A stretch of 64,000 nucleotides of DNA from Anaeromassilibacillus senegalensis (GTDB taxonomy: Bacteria > Bacillota > Clostridia > Oscillospirales > Acutalibacteraceae). The position numbers and the translations under genes are program-made. A model generated the notes under the pieces. That model had not been told where the DNA came from. It made no database searches and saw only the letters and a program-made list of their open reading frames with translations. Numbering within the stretch: the stretch's first letter is position 1; the number at the start of each line of letters is the position of its first letter. Where the stretch lies: contig NZ_LN868537.1 in NCBI RefSeq assembly GCF_001261775.1, forward strand, positions 124,001-188,000, in the 5' to 3' direction. Shown piece by piece: positions 16,249 to 25,375 of the stretch.

Positions 16249-17064
16249 ATGCGTGAAATCATTTGTTTTGACCATGTTTCGTATGCCTACGAAAAGGGGC
16301 AGGACGCTCTTTCTGATGTGTCTGTGTCCATTCATGAGGGAGAAAAAATAGCGGTTCTTGGCAACAACGGAGCCGGAAAATCCACTTTTTTTCTGCTTGC
16401 CAACGGCGTTTTATGTCCTCAAAAGGGGCGCATTCTTTTTTCTGGTTCTGCTGTAGGAAAGAAGGAAAAGGAATTAAACCGTTTGCGCCGCGGCGTGGGA
16501 TTGGTTTTCCAGGACCCCGACGAGCAGCTTCTGGCAGGTACCGTAGAAGAGGAAATCAGCTTTGGCCCGATGAACCTTTTGTTGGAAGAAGCCGATGTAC
16601 GGCGTCGTGTCGATCAGTCGATTGACATGCTGCGGCTGGAATCACTGCGGGACCGTGCGCCGCAGTATCTCTCCGGCGGAGAAAAGAAGCGCGTTTCCAT
16701 TGCCGACGTGCTGGCTATGGAGCCGGAGATGCTGCTGCTGGACGAGCCGACCTCCAGTCTTGATCCGGCCAACACAAAGCGTCTGGAGCAGACGCTGAAC
16801 ATGCTCAACGCAAAGGGACTGGCATTGGTGGTGGCGACGCATCATGTGGATTTTGCCTGGCGTTGGGCGGAGCGCGTGTTGGTATTCCATGCAGGCCGTC
16901 TGGTGGCGGACGCATCCACGAAAAACGTATTTGCAGATCAAGCGCTTTTACAAAAGTGCAATTTGGAACAACCTATTTTGTACCAGGTGGGTAAAGCCTT
17001 GGGGCTTGCGTCACTGCCCCGCACGGTGGAGGAATTTATCGCTGGAGTCAAGGGCAAACAATGA
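16249..17064 (+). CDS. Energy-coupling factor transporter ATPase (CbiO/EcfA family)
   Basis: A complete 271-residue ABC ATPase: Walker A GNNGAGKST near residue 38, Q-loop VFQDPDEQ, signature LSGGEKKRV near 141, Walker B LLLDEPTS near 163, and switch His in VATHHVDF. The DPDEQ segment is typical of cobalt/nickel-type ECF ATPases. It pairs with the T component upstream and probably hydrolyses ATP for vitamin or metal uptake. Only one ATPase is present, which suits a CbiMNQO-like homodimer arrangement. The start ATG follows AAGGGGTGAA. A terminator is 46 bases after the stop. Confidence 0.9.
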   Translation: MREIICFDHVSYAYEKGQDALSDVSVSIHEGEKIAVLGNNGAGKSTFFLLANGVLCPQKGRILFSGSAVGKKEKELNRLRRGVGLVFQDPDEQLLAGTVEEEISFGPMNLLLEEADVRRRVDQSIDMLRLESLRDRAPQYLSGGEKKRVSIADVLAMEPEMLLLDEPTSSLDPANTKRLEQTLNMLNAKGLALVVATHHVDFAWRWAERVLVFHAGRLVADASTKNVFADQALLQKCNLEQPILYQVGKALGLASLPRTVEEFIAGVKGKQ

Positions 17065-17109
17065 TAATTGAAAAGTTTGTATATACAGATTTACAGGTTG
17101 AAAGAATAG

Positions 17110-17144
17110 AATCCACAGGGCCATTTTGCCCTGTGGATTTTCTG
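17110..17144 (+). terminator. Terminator after the ECF ATPase gene
   Basis: AATCCACAGGGC and GCCCTGTGGATT form a 12-bp stem with a short ATTTT loop, then TTCT. Confidence 0.85.
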
Positions 17145-17537
17145 TGGTGTGCGGGTTTTATAAGAGGAAAGTGCGGAAATCGATTTGTTACAATGTTCAC
17201 AATACGTTTAGAATTGAAACGGTAAATCAAAGAGAATACAAAAGAAAATCAGAGAAAATTTGATGTATTGGAAGGGTAGATTGAAAAAATACGGGTTTTT
17301 TGCAGAAAAATGGAATAAAATATTGACAAATCACGATTTACCTACTATATTAGATTCGTTGCGTTTGCATCTAACTATATATTCGGCTTTGCTTCATTGC
17401 CGCAGTCAGCTTTGATTGTGAAAAATCCTTTGCGGAGGGCAATGGCAACGGCATGGCTGGGATTGCGTTTTAACCACAGGCAGAATCTGCCTGGCTATAA
17501 CGTAACTATTTTAACCGCAAAGGGGATGCACATTAAA
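17141..17537 (+). other. About 400-base gap upstream of potA
   Basis: The stretch is AT-rich to about 17340 and then holds the pot promoter (17323-17351) and an apparent leader of about 180 bases. An open frame from 17397 continues into potA but has no ribosome site and no family resemblance, so I leave it out of potA. No regulatory RNA was recognised. Confidence 0.5.
17323..17351 (+). promoter_or_regulatory. Sigma-A promoter of the pot operon
   Basis: TTGACA (17323-17328), 17-base spacer, TATATT (17346-17351). Confidence 0.75.
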
Positions 17538-18680
17538 ATGGGAGAAAAACCAATCATTGAACTGAAAAACATCGCGGTTTCGTTTGACGGAGAGTCTGTG
17601 CTGAAGGACTTTAACCTCAGTATCAGGGGCGGGGAGTTTGTCACGCTGCTTGGGCCTTCCGGCTGTGGAAAGACCACAACCCTGCGGATTGTGGGCGGCT
17701 TTGTCAAACCGGACAGTGGCGATGTTTTTTTCAATGGCAAAAAAATCAACGATCTGCCGCCGCACAAGAGGGAAGTCAACACAATCTTCCAGAAGTATGC
17801 GTTGTTTCCGCATCTGAATGTTTACGAGAATGTGGCGTTTGGCATGCGGGTGCATGGCAAATCCGAAAAGGAGATCAAGCAAACCGTTCATGATTTGCTC
17901 AACATGGTGAACCTGAACGGCTTTGCGCGCCGCAATGTCAATCTGCTTTCCGGCGGCCAGCAGCAGCGTGTGGCAATTGCCCGCGCGCTGGCGAACCACC
18001 CGAAGGTCCTGCTGTTGGACGAGCCACTGGGCGCGCTGGACCTGAAGCTGCGCAAGGATATGCAGGTGGAGCTGAAAAAGATTCAGCAGCAGACTGGCAT
18101 CACCTTCATTTTCGTCACACACGATCAGGAGGAAGCGCTTTCCATGTCGGATACGGTCGTCGTCATGGATAAGGGCGAAATCCAGCAGATTGGGACACCG
18201 CAGGATATCTACAACGAGCCCAAAAACGCCTTTGTCGCGGATTTTATCGGCGAAAGCAACATCCTGGACGGTGTTATGCACGAGGATTACCTGGTGGAGT
18301 TTGCTGGGCAGAAATTCAAATGTGTGGATAAAGGATTTTCTCCCAAGGAACCGGTGGACGTCGTCATCCGTCCGGAAGACATCGATGTGGTGGAGCCGGA
18401 ACAGAGTTTGCTGTCCGGAATGGTCACCAGTGTTACCTTCAAGGGCGTGCATTACGAAATTATTGTGGATGTCAAGGGCTTTAAATGGATGATCCAGTCC
18501 ACGGACTATCAGGAAGAGGGGAAAAAGATCGGCCTGGTGCTGCAGCCGGACGATATCCATATCATGAAGAAGTCGGAATATTCCGGTATGTTCGGCGATT
18601 ACAGCACGTTCAGCGACGAAATGGACGAGGACATTCAGGCCTCGGAGCAAAGGGAGGCCGAAGAAGAGGATGAAGTCTAA
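17538..18680 (+). CDS. potA: Spermidine/putrescine ABC transporter ATPase PotA
   Basis: About 380 residues. I start at ATG 17538 ([12 protein letters not shown]), the usual family start, with AAGGGG 12 bases upstream. Walker A is GPSGCGKTT near residue 38, signature [12 protein letters not shown] near 136, Walker [13 protein letters not shown] near 158. The segment [20 protein letters not shown] is characteristic of the polyamine/spermidine group. A regulatory TOBE-like domain occupies about 285-360. PotA energises polyamine import. The gene overlaps potB by 11 bases, and all four pot genes overlap, so they form one operon. Confidence 0.93.
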   Translation: MGEKPIIELKNIAVSFDGESVLKDFNLSIRGGEFVTLLGPSGCGKTTTLRIVGGFVKPDSGDVFFNGKKINDLPPHKREVNTIFQKYALFPHLNVYENVAFGMRVHGKSEKEIKQTVHDLLNMVNLNGFARRNVNLLSGGQQQRVAIARALANHPKVLLLDEPLGALDLKLRKDMQVELKKIQQQTGITFIFVTHDQEEALSMSDTVVVMDKGEIQQIGTPQDIYNEPKNAFVADFIGESNILDGVMHEDYLVEFAGQKFKCVDKGFSPKEPVDVVIRPEDIDVVEPEQSLLSGMVTSVTFKGVHYEIIVDVKGFKWMIQSTDYQEEGKKIGLVLQPDDIHIMKKSEYSGMFGDYSTFSDEMDEDIQASEQREAEEEDEV

Positions 18681-19488
18681 AACTGCTTCGGTGCCCTATG
18701 GCATCTGGGTTTCTATTTTCATCGTGGTTCCGATGATTCTGGTTGTTATTTTTGCGTTTACCGATAAAAGCGGCAATTTTACGCTTTCCAACATCGCCGC
18801 GGTCGGACAGTATTCCAATGTGTTTTTGCGTTCCATCTGGCTGGGAGCGATTGCCACGGCGATCAGCCTTTTAGTCGGTTATCCGCTGGCATATATCATC
18901 TCGCGTTCCGGTATGCGTGCGCAAAGCGTTTTGATCATGCTGGTCATGCTGCCGATGTGGATGAACTTCTTGCTGCGTACCTATGCATGGATGACCCTAC
19001 TTGAGGACAACGGCATTATCAATACGGTGATTGCCTCTCTGGGATTCCCCAAATTTCATATGATCAATACCGCGGGCGCGGTGGTGTTGGGAATGGTTTA
19101 TAACTACATTCCCTACATGATCCTGCCGCTTTATTCCGTTTTGGCCAAGATGGACCATTCCGTGATCGAGGCGGCACAGGACCTGGGCGCCAACCAGGGC
19201 CGCGTGTTTCGAAAGGTGATTCTTCCGCTCAGTATGCCGGGCGTGATTTCCGGCATCACCATGGTGTTCGTTCCTGCCGTCAGCACGTTTATCATATCCA
19301 AAATGCTGGGCGGCGGTGCAAATCTGCTGATCGGCGACCTCATCGATATGCAGTTTCTGGGGAGCGCCTACAATCCCAATTTGGGCTCCGCCATCTCTCT
19401 GGTGCTGATGGTCTTGATTTTAATTTGCATGGGCATTATGAACCAGTTTGACGACGGCGAAGAGCGCGGGGGAGGACTGATGATATGA
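18670..19488 (+). CDS. potB: Spermidine/putrescine ABC transporter permease PotB
   Basis: A 272-residue inner-membrane protein with about six helices. The permease signature (EAA loop) is [20 protein letters not shown] near residues 168-187, which contacts PotA. The segment [20 protein letters not shown] is typical of PotB. It starts inside the end of potA and its stop overlaps the potC ATG (ATGA), indicating coupled translation. Confidence 0.92.
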   Translation: MKSKTASVPYGIWVSIFIVVPMILVVIFAFTDKSGNFTLSNIAAVGQYSNVFLRSIWLGAIATAISLLVGYPLAYIISRSGMRAQSVLIMLVMLPMWMNFLLRTYAWMTLLEDNGIINTVIASLGFPKFHMINTAGAVVLGMVYNYIPYMILPLYSVLAKMDHSVIEAAQDLGANQGRVFRKVILPLSMPGVISGITMVFVPAVSTFIISKMLGGGANLLIGDLIDMQFLGSAYNPNLGSAISLVLMVLILICMGIMNQFDDGEERGGGLMI

Positions 19489-20300
19489 AAACGATTTCCA
19501 AGGTGTACACGGCTCTGGTCTTCCTGTTCCTGTACGCGCCAATTTTTGTATTGATCATTTTTTCCTTTAACGATTCCAATACCATGAGCCGTTCGGTCTG
19601 GTCGGGCTTTTCACTGAAATGGTATACCCGCCTGTTTGAAGACCGGATGATCATGGAAGCGCTGAAAAACACCCTGATTATCGCCGTTGTAGCGGCGGTT
19701 GTCGCCACCATTTTGGGGACGATCGCGGCAATCGGTATCAACGGCATTAACAACAAGCTGGCCAGGCGCATGATGATGAATCTGACAAACCTGCCGATGG
19801 TCAATCCGGAGATCGTAACCGGTGTTTCTCTGATGCTGCTGTTTGTCTTTGTCGCGCAGAAAATGGGCGGTTTATCCTTGGGGATGGTATCCCTGGTCCT
19901 GGCGCATATCACGTTCTGTTTACCCTATGTCATTCTGTCGGTGCTGCCAAAGCTGCGACAAATGGATTCCCATTTGTACGAGGCGGCACAGGACCTGGGC
20001 TGTAATCCGCTGCGCGCGTTCTTTAAAGTCGTGCTGCCGGAGATTTCCCCGGGAATCATCACCGGCATGATTATGGCGTTCACGCTGTCCATCGATGACT
20101 TTATCATCAGCTATTTTACCAGCGGCACGACGCAGACGCTGCCGATCTACATCTACTCCATGACGAGGAAGCGCATCAGTCCGGAGATTAACGCGCTTTC
20201 CACTCTGCTCTTTGCCGCGGTGCTTCTGCTGCTCCTGATTATCAATCTGCGGCAGTCGAGGGAGAAGCGCCTGGAAGAAGGAAAGGCGGTGGAGTCGTGA
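19485..20300 (+). CDS. potC: Spermidine/putrescine ABC transporter permease PotC
   Basis: The second 271-residue permease subunit, with about six membrane helices. The EAA loop is EAAQDLGCNPLRAFFKVVLP near residues 165-184. SLKWYTRLFEDRMIMEALKN, then an N-terminal helix pair, is typical of PotC. It ends with a Lys/Arg-rich cytoplasmic tail. The stop overlaps the GTG start of potD (GTGA at 20297-20300). Confidence 0.92.
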   Translation: MKTISKVYTALVFLFLYAPIFVLIIFSFNDSNTMSRSVWSGFSLKWYTRLFEDRMIMEALKNTLIIAVVAAVVATILGTIAAIGINGINNKLARRMMMNLTNLPMVNPEIVTGVSLMLLFVFVAQKMGGLSLGMVSLVLAHITFCLPYVILSVLPKLRQMDSHLYEAAQDLGCNPLRAFFKVVLPEISPGIITGMIMAFTLSIDDFIISYFTSGTTQTLPIYIYSMTRKRISPEINALSTLLFAAVLLLLLIINLRQSREKRLEEGKAVES

Positions 20301-21502
20301 CGCTGAAAAAACGGGCAGCAGCTCTGCTGGCTGCGGCTGTTCTGATTTTGGGAATGCCGGTATCCGCCATGGCGTCGGAAGAAACACCGGAAGAAGCGGC
20401 CCCCAAACGCGGCGTGACTATTAACGTCTATAACTGGGGCGAGTATATTTCCAACGGCGTTGACGATACGCTGGACGTTAACGCGGAGTTTACCCGGCGT
20501 ACGGGAATTGACGTCAATTATACGACCTTTGATACCAATGAATCCCTCTATTCCAAGCTGGCCGGCGGCGGGGCCAATTACGACGTCATTGTTCCTTCGG
20601 ACTACATGGTCTCCAAGTTGTTGCAGGAGGGCTATCTGGAAGAGCTGGATTTTGATAACATTCCCAATTTCCAGTATATCGACGAGCAATACCGCAATCC
20701 GAATTACGACCCGACCAACGCCTATTCCGTGCCGTACACCTGGGGCGTTGTCGGTATTTTTTACAATAAGAATTACGTCAAAGAGACGGTGGACAGCTGG
20801 AGCATCCTCTGGGACCCGGACTACGCCGGAAAAATTCTGATGTTTGACAATCCCCGCGATTCCTTCGGTATTGCGCAGAAGCGTCTGGACTATTCCTTTA
20901 ACTCGACCAATGAAAAGGAGTGGGAAGACGCTGCGGCGCTTTTGAAGGAACAAAAACCGCTGATACAGGCATATGTCATGGACCAGATTTTTGACAAGAT
21001 GGCAAGCGGGGACGCATGGCTGGCGCCCTACTACGCGGGCGACGCTGCCACTCTGGTGGACGATAATCCGGACATCGGATTTGCAATTCCCACCAAAGAG
21101 GGAACCAACTTTTTTGTAGATGCGCTCTGCATTCCCAAGGGGGCGAAGCACAAAAAAGAGGCGGAGGAGTACATTAATTTCCTTTGCGACCCGGAAATTG
21201 CGGCGGCCAATGTGGACTACATCGGCTATTCGACGCCGGAAACAGCGGCGAAAGAACTGCTCCCGGAAGAAACGGTGGAGAATCCCATTTTCTATCCGCC
21301 AAAGGAAATTCTGGACAATTCTGAGGTGTTTGTCAGTCTGCCGGAAGAGACAAGTATTCTGCTGGACAAGCTCTGGGCGGAGGTTAAGATGGGAGGCCCC
21401 GGGGAAACGGCGACCCTGGTGGCAGTTTTGGCGGGTTTTCTTCTGTTGTACCTCGCGATTGTAATTTATAAAAAGCGGAAGGCAAAAAGAGAATTGCAAT
21501 GA
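20297..21502 (+). CDS. potD: Spermidine/putrescine-binding protein PotD with C-terminal membrane anchor
   Basis: This 401-residue protein starts at GTG 20297. Residues 1-29 form a signal peptide ending in AMA-type residues with no lipobox Cys. The binding domain spans about 35-355 (INVYNWGEYI, YDVIVPSDYMVSKLLQ, WGVVGIFYN, AKILMFDNPR-type motifs, and GDAATLVDDNPDI). Unlike usual Gram-positive PotD lipoproteins, it ends in a hydrophobic helix (about 372-390, LVAVLAGFLLLYLAIVIY) and a basic tail KKRKAKRE. So it is probably held by its C-terminal helix rather than by lipid. It delivers polyamines to PotB/PotC. Confidence 0.9.
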   Translation: MTLKKRAAALLAAAVLILGMPVSAMASEETPEEAAPKRGVTINVYNWGEYISNGVDDTLDVNAEFTRRTGIDVNYTTFDTNESLYSKLAGGGANYDVIVPSDYMVSKLLQEGYLEELDFDNIPNFQYIDEQYRNPNYDPTNAYSVPYTWGVVGIFYNKNYVKETVDSWSILWDPDYAGKILMFDNPRDSFGIAQKRLDYSFNSTNEKEWEDAAALLKEQKPLIQAYVMDQIFDKMASGDAWLAPYYAGDAATLVDDNPDIGFAIPTKEGTNFFVDALCIPKGAKHKKEAEEYINFLCDPEIAAANVDYIGYSTPETAAKELLPEETVENPIFYPPKEILDNSEVFVSLPEETSILLDKLWAEVKMGGPGETATLVAVLAGFLLLYLAIVIYKKRKAKRELQ

Positions 21503-21697
21503 TAAAACTGGCGGTATGACAATGCGCGTTTTGCGTATTATATCGGCAAGATGAGGAATGATGGGGGCTTTGTAAAACAATCCCTGTTTTGATTGTGGCG
21601 TAGAGCAAAACGCGTTTTTCCACTTTTCTGAATCGTTTAGAGCGTCACGCGAGGCTTTGGCCTCAAGTGAGCGTCCTGACCGGAGGTCCTTTTTCCG

Positions 21698-21726
21698 TTG
21701 CGCAGCGGTCCGGAAGATGATACAAT
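21698..21726 (+). promoter_or_regulatory. Promoter of the aldose epimerase-like gene
   Basis: TTGCGC (21698-21703), 17-base spacer, TACAAT (21721-21726). It lies 35 bases before the chosen start. Confidence 0.6.
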
Positions 21727-21760
21727 GGAAGCAATCAAATACAGAAGAGGGAGGTTTATT

Positions 21761-22639
21761 ATGCGGATCAGGATTCAAAATGAATGGGGAAGCGCGGAGG
21801 TGGAATCGCTTGGCGCGCAGCTGATGAGCCATAAAAATGCGGAGGGCGTCGAATACCTCTGGCAGGGTGATCCGGCTTTCTGGAGCGGGCGTGCGCCCGT
21901 GTTATTTCCGACGGTCGGCGCGGTACGCAATGGGGAAACCATCATGAAGGGAAAGCCCTTCTCCATGAAACGGCACGGTTTTGCGCGCAATCTGGAGCAC
22001 GCGGTTCTGGATTCGGGAAAGGATTTTGTCACGTTTTCCCTGCGGGATTCGGAAGAGACGAAGAAGCAATACCCCTTTTCGTTTGAGCTGCGTGTGACCT
22101 ACCGTTTGGCAGAATCCGGGCTTGCGACGGAATTTTATGTAAGCAACATCGGCGCGGAAGAGCTGCCCTTCGGGATCGGCGGGCATCCTGCCTATTTTTG
22201 CCCGGTGATGCAGGGAGAAACGTTTGAAGAATACAGTATAATATTTGAAGCAAAAGAGACAGCTTTCTGCCCAACAATCGATTTGCAGACAGGGCTGATT
22301 GATTTTAACAAACGCAAAAAGATTCTGGACAACCAGATGGAAATTCCGTTGCGTCATGACCTTTTCGTAAACGATGCGCTGGTTTTCGATGCGCTGGTTT
22401 CTAAAAAGGTCCGCGTATGCAGCCGTATTTCCGGGCGCGGCGTGGAGATGGATTTTTCCGGCTATCCAATGCTGGGCATTTGGTCGGCGCAGGGAGACGC
22501 GCCGTTTGTGGCGCTGGAGCCTTGGGCAGGCTGTGCCACTGCAGCGAATGAAGATAACGTCTTTACGCACAAGCGCCATCTCAATCTGTTGCAGCCCGGC
22601 GCAGACAAATCGTTTGTTTTTACGGTAAAGCTTCTTTAA
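21761..22639 (+). CDS. Aldose 1-epimerase family protein (LacX-like)
   Basis: ATG 21761 follows GAGGGAGG, giving 292 residues; a longer frame from 21698 overlaps the promoter. The fold is the galactose mutarotase beta-sandwich. Visible motifs are YLWQGDPAFWSGRAPVLFPT, KRHGFARN (His), FGIGGHPAYFCP (His) and the C-terminal LEPWAGC with the catalytic-type Glu. These match the LacX subgroup, which interconverts sugar anomers but whose exact substrate is often unknown. It is a monocistronic unit, ending at a long hairpin terminator. Confidence 0.87.
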   Translation: MRIRIQNEWGSAEVESLGAQLMSHKNAEGVEYLWQGDPAFWSGRAPVLFPTVGAVRNGETIMKGKPFSMKRHGFARNLEHAVLDSGKDFVTFSLRDSEETKKQYPFSFELRVTYRLAESGLATEFYVSNIGAEELPFGIGGHPAYFCPVMQGETFEEYSIIFEAKETAFCPTIDLQTGLIDFNKRKKILDNQMEIPLRHDLFVNDALVFDALVSKKVRVCSRISGRGVEMDFSGYPMLGIWSAQGDAPFVALEPWAGCATAANEDNVFTHKRHLNLLQPGADKSFVFTVKLL

Positions 22640-22651
22640 AATTTACATTTA

Positions 22652-22739
22652 AAAACCGCTTTGGAATGCATTCACTGTACGGAAAAAGAGTTTCCAGAAC
22701 CTGTGCAGTGTTTACAGAAAAAGCGGTTTTCCTTTTTTT
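22652..22739. terminator. Extended bidirectional terminator hairpin
   Basis: AAAACCGCTT (22652-22661) pairs with AAGCGGTTTT (22721-22730), followed by CCTTTTTTT. Inside, CACTGTAC pairs with GTGCAGTG and GGAAA with TTTCC, giving a long rod. It ends the epimerase gene on one side and the small ORF on the other. Confidence 0.75.
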
Positions 22740-22833
22740 AATGCCGCATCCAATGTGCGCCAGTTTTGTCCCAAGAAAGCGCTCCGCCGCCGTTGCACTC
22801 CCAGTTAGCGGCAGTATAACGGAATTTTGACAT
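22738..22833 (-). CDS. Probable small protein of 31 residues
   Basis: On the reverse strand AGGAGG (22840-22845) stands six bases before ATG 22833 (a second ATG lies one codon upstream). The frame runs 31 codons to TAA, right at the terminator hairpin. The peptide is unusually rich in Trp (three) and Gly, with one Cys: it reads MSKFRYTAANWECNGGG then a segment with LSWDKTGAHW. It has no signal or membrane segment. An ideal ribosome site, a clean stop and a following terminator argue for a real gene. I do not recognise a family. Confidence 0.55.
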   Translation of the reverse strand: MSKFRYTAANWECNGGGALSWDKTGAHWMRH

Positions 22834-22947
22834 CATAAACCTCCTGCCATCGTGGCAAAGTAACAAATGCCGGTTCATAAACAGCGTTGTATCGCAAATG
22901 TGTCTTCCTGTTTATGGCACCGGAAAAAGGCAAAAGGAGGTGAGTGA

Positions 22948-24219
22948 TTGGATACGGAAAAGAAAAGATGGAAAACCCGCACAAAGGCTGCGGTAGCCGC
23001 TGTGATTACGGCCGCCGCGGTTGTAACCACTTCTGCCGGCGTCGCACGGTATTTTACGCCGGACCAATACAGCGTAACACGGGGAAATTCTCTGGAATGG
23101 AATTCCGGGATGGTTTCTCTGCGCGGTTTGCAGGACGGAGGGGAAGTTTGTGCGGGTACGTCCACAGCTCCTGAAAATTATCGGGCGGAACTGATGCTGT
23201 TTCATTCCATCCCAATCAAGACAGTGCAGGTAAAGGTGATGGAAGAAACAAATGTGGTACTTTGCGGCAGGCCGTTTGGTATTAAAATGTTTACAAACGG
23301 CGTAATGGTTGTTGGCGTGGCGGATATCCAAGGAGAGACGGCAACAGTCAATCCGGCGGCGGTTGCCGGGCTGAAAACGGGTGATATCATTACGGAAGTG
23401 AACGGACATGCGGTTAACCGGAATGAAGAGGTCGCCAAAGCAGTGGAAGAAAGCGCGGGGCAGCCGCTGCAGATTTCTTTTCAGCGGGAACATGAGTCCC
23501 AGACGGCAACGCTTGTTCCGGTACGCTCCAAATTGGACGGCTCCTACAAAGCCGGGCTTTGGGTGCGTGACAGCACCGCCGGAATCGGAACATTGACGTT
23601 TTATGATCCTGCCACCAATTCCTTTGCGGGGTTGGGACATGGAATCTGCGATACGGACACCACGGAATTGATGCCTCTGCGCAACGGAGAAATTGTACCG
23701 GTTACAATCAATGGCGTGGTCAAAGGGAAAAAAGGCGCACCCGGAGAATTAAGAGGCTATTTTAATACGGATGTACCAATGGGAACACTGTATGCCAACA
23801 GTGACCAGGGCGTTTACGGCCAGCTGAAGGACGGCAGCGCCCAGGAACAGGGATTGGTTGGCGATACAGTTTGCGTCGCGATGAAGCAGGAGGTGAAAAC
23901 CGGCCCTGTTCAGATTTTAGCGACCATAGACGGTGGAGAGGCAAAATATTACAATGCTTCCATTGAAAACATCAATTATCACGATACGGAAAGCAGCAAG
24001 AATATGATTCTGAAGATCACCGACCCGGAATTGCTGAACGAAACAGGCGGTATTGTGCAGGGCATGAGCGGCAGCCCGATCATTCAAAACGGCAAGTTAA
24101 TCGGTGCGGTCACGCACGTATTTGTCAACGACCCGACGCGCGGATACGGCATTTTTGCAGAGAATATGCTGGGGGTTTGCCAAACGGTGGAAGAGACGTT
24201 GCAAAGACAAAGTGCGTAA
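22948..24219 (+). CDS. spoIVB: SpoIVB serine peptidase (S55), sporulation signalling
   Basis: This 423-residue protein starts at TTG 22948 behind AAAGGAGGTGA. An N-terminal membrane segment (about 14-36) is followed by a PDZ domain (about 115-190) and the S55 domain. The catalytic residues match the Bacillus pattern: His231 in GLGHGI, Asp359 in ITDPE, and Ser374 in GMSGSP. SpoIVB is made in the forespore and cleaves SpoIVFA to release active sigma-K in the mother cell. Its position before spo0A is the conserved Clostridia/Bacillus order. Confidence 0.95.
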   Translation: MDTEKKRWKTRTKAAVAAVITAAAVVTTSAGVARYFTPDQYSVTRGNSLEWNSGMVSLRGLQDGGEVCAGTSTAPENYRAELMLFHSIPIKTVQVKVMEETNVVLCGRPFGIKMFTNGVMVVGVADIQGETATVNPAAVAGLKTGDIITEVNGHAVNRNEEVAKAVEESAGQPLQISFQREHESQTATLVPVRSKLDGSYKAGLWVRDSTAGIGTLTFYDPATNSFAGLGHGICDTDTTELMPLRNGEIVPVTINGVVKGKKGAPGELRGYFNTDVPMGTLYANSDQGVYGQLKDGSAQEQGLVGDTVCVAMKQEVKTGPVQILATIDGGEAKYYNASIENINYHDTESSKNMILKITDPELLNETGGIVQGMSGSPIIQNGKLIGAVTHVFVNDPTRGYGIFAENMLGVCQTVEETLQRQSA

Positions 24220-24277
24220 TTTTGATGTTCTGAAATATTTTTCCCCTTAATTAGAAAAATTATTTTTTCAAAAGCTA

Positions 24278-24306
24278 TTGCCATATTTTCCAATATATGG
24301 TATGAT
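24278..24306 (+). promoter_or_regulatory. Promoter of spo0A
   Basis: TTGCCA (24278-24283), 17-base spacer, TATGAT (24301-24306). The start codon is 37 bases downstream. Confidence 0.65.
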
Positions 24307-24342
24307 AGCGACATAATGAATCTACAATTAGGGGGACTTAGT

Positions 24343-25119
24343 ATGGAAAAGCGATTAAATGTAGTAGTATCAAACGACAGTGTGGAATTTCAAAAGGAAT
24401 ACGGTCGAGTTTTGGAAGAATGCGGTATGAATGTGACGTACGTTCCCAAAGATGGTATGAAACTGATGGAAAAGATCGAAGAGCTGCATCCCAATGTAGT
24501 TCTTGCCGATTTGTTCATGCCGCAGTTGGACGGGATCGGTGTGATGCATGCGGCGGAAAAGCTGGGATCCCAGAAGCCGATGTTCATTATTATTTCCAAT
24601 TTTACCAGTCCTACCCTTGAAAGGGAAGTGATGTCTTCTGGGGCAGCGTATTTTACGGTGCAGCCGTTCCAGGCACTGGAACTGGCGGAGCGCATTGTGC
24701 AGCTCGCAGGCATGGAAGAGGAAAGCCAGCTTTCCACAAATGCCAGGAGCAGCGCGAACGAGCCTTCTTTGGAAATTCAGGTCACGGAAATTTTACACCA
24801 GATCGGTGTTCCGGCACACATCAAAGGATACCACTACCTGCGTGATTCCATTATTATGGCAATTGAGACGCCGGATATCATTAACGCGGTAACCAAGCAG
24901 CTGTATCCCAGCGTTGCAAAGCGGTATGAGACCACCAGTTCACGTGTGGAACGCGCCATCCGCCATGCGATAGAAGTAGCTTGGGACCGCGGCGACGTCG
25001 ATATTCTGAACAGCTATTTTGGGTATACGATCCACAATACCCGCGGCAAGCCCACAAATTCCGAGTTTATTGCCATGATCAGCGACCGTCTTCGCCTGCA
25101 CATGAAATCCGCCAGCTGA
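24343..25119 (+). CDS. spo0A: Stage 0 sporulation response regulator Spo0A
   Basis: ATG 24343 follows AGGGGGA and gives 258 residues. The receiver is about 1-125 with phospho-acceptor Asp56 in LADLFMPQLDG. The DNA-binding effector is about 150-258, nearly canonical (IKGYHYLRDSI, LYPSVAKRYETTSSRVERAI, RHAIEVAWDRG, IHNTRGKPTNSEFIAMI). The receiver departs from usual in two places: the first acidic-pocket residue is Asn (VVVSNDS) and the conserved Lys near position 108 is Gln (YFTVQPF). Spo0A is the master regulator of sporulation entry. The gene follows spoIVB, as in related genomes. Confidence 0.96.
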   Translation: MEKRLNVVVSNDSVEFQKEYGRVLEECGMNVTYVPKDGMKLMEKIEELHPNVVLADLFMPQLDGIGVMHAAEKLGSQKPMFIIISNFTSPTLEREVMSSGAAYFTVQPFQALELAERIVQLAGMEEESQLSTNARSSANEPSLEIQVTEILHQIGVPAHIKGYHYLRDSIIMAIETPDIINAVTKQLYPSVAKRYETTSSRVERAIRHAIEVAWDRGDVDILNSYFGYTIHNTRGKPTNSEFIAMISDRLRLHMKSAS

Positions 25120-25148
25120 ATGAAATTCAACTGCATCGCTTTACGGGA

Positions 25149-25192
25149 AAAACCTCCGCCTTGTTGAAGTTTCGACAGGGCGGAGGTTTTGT
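25149..25192 (+). terminator. Terminator after spo0A
   Basis: AAAACCTCCGCC (25149-25160) pairs with GGCGGAGGTTTT (25179-25190). Confidence 0.88.
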
Positions 25193-25375
25193 TATGCGAA
25201 GATGTCGATGAATAATGTTGAAAACAGGATGAAAGAAATGGGTGTAACTTTTATAATTTCTGATATATGATAAAATTTTTTGTTTATTATGATAAAATCG
25301 GGTTGATCAGGATCTTTAAAATCAGGAGGTGAAAAGGAGCGCTTACCGTTTAAATACGATATTTAGGAGGACGTC

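Noticed and set aside
20153..21832. 559-codon reverse-strand frame opposite potC-potD
   Set aside because: No domain or start signal; forward genes are clearly coding.
25160..25180. Possible Spo0A box (TTTCGACAGG) after spo0A
   Set aside because: It lies within the terminator loop and is downstream of the gene, so regulation by it is unlikely.
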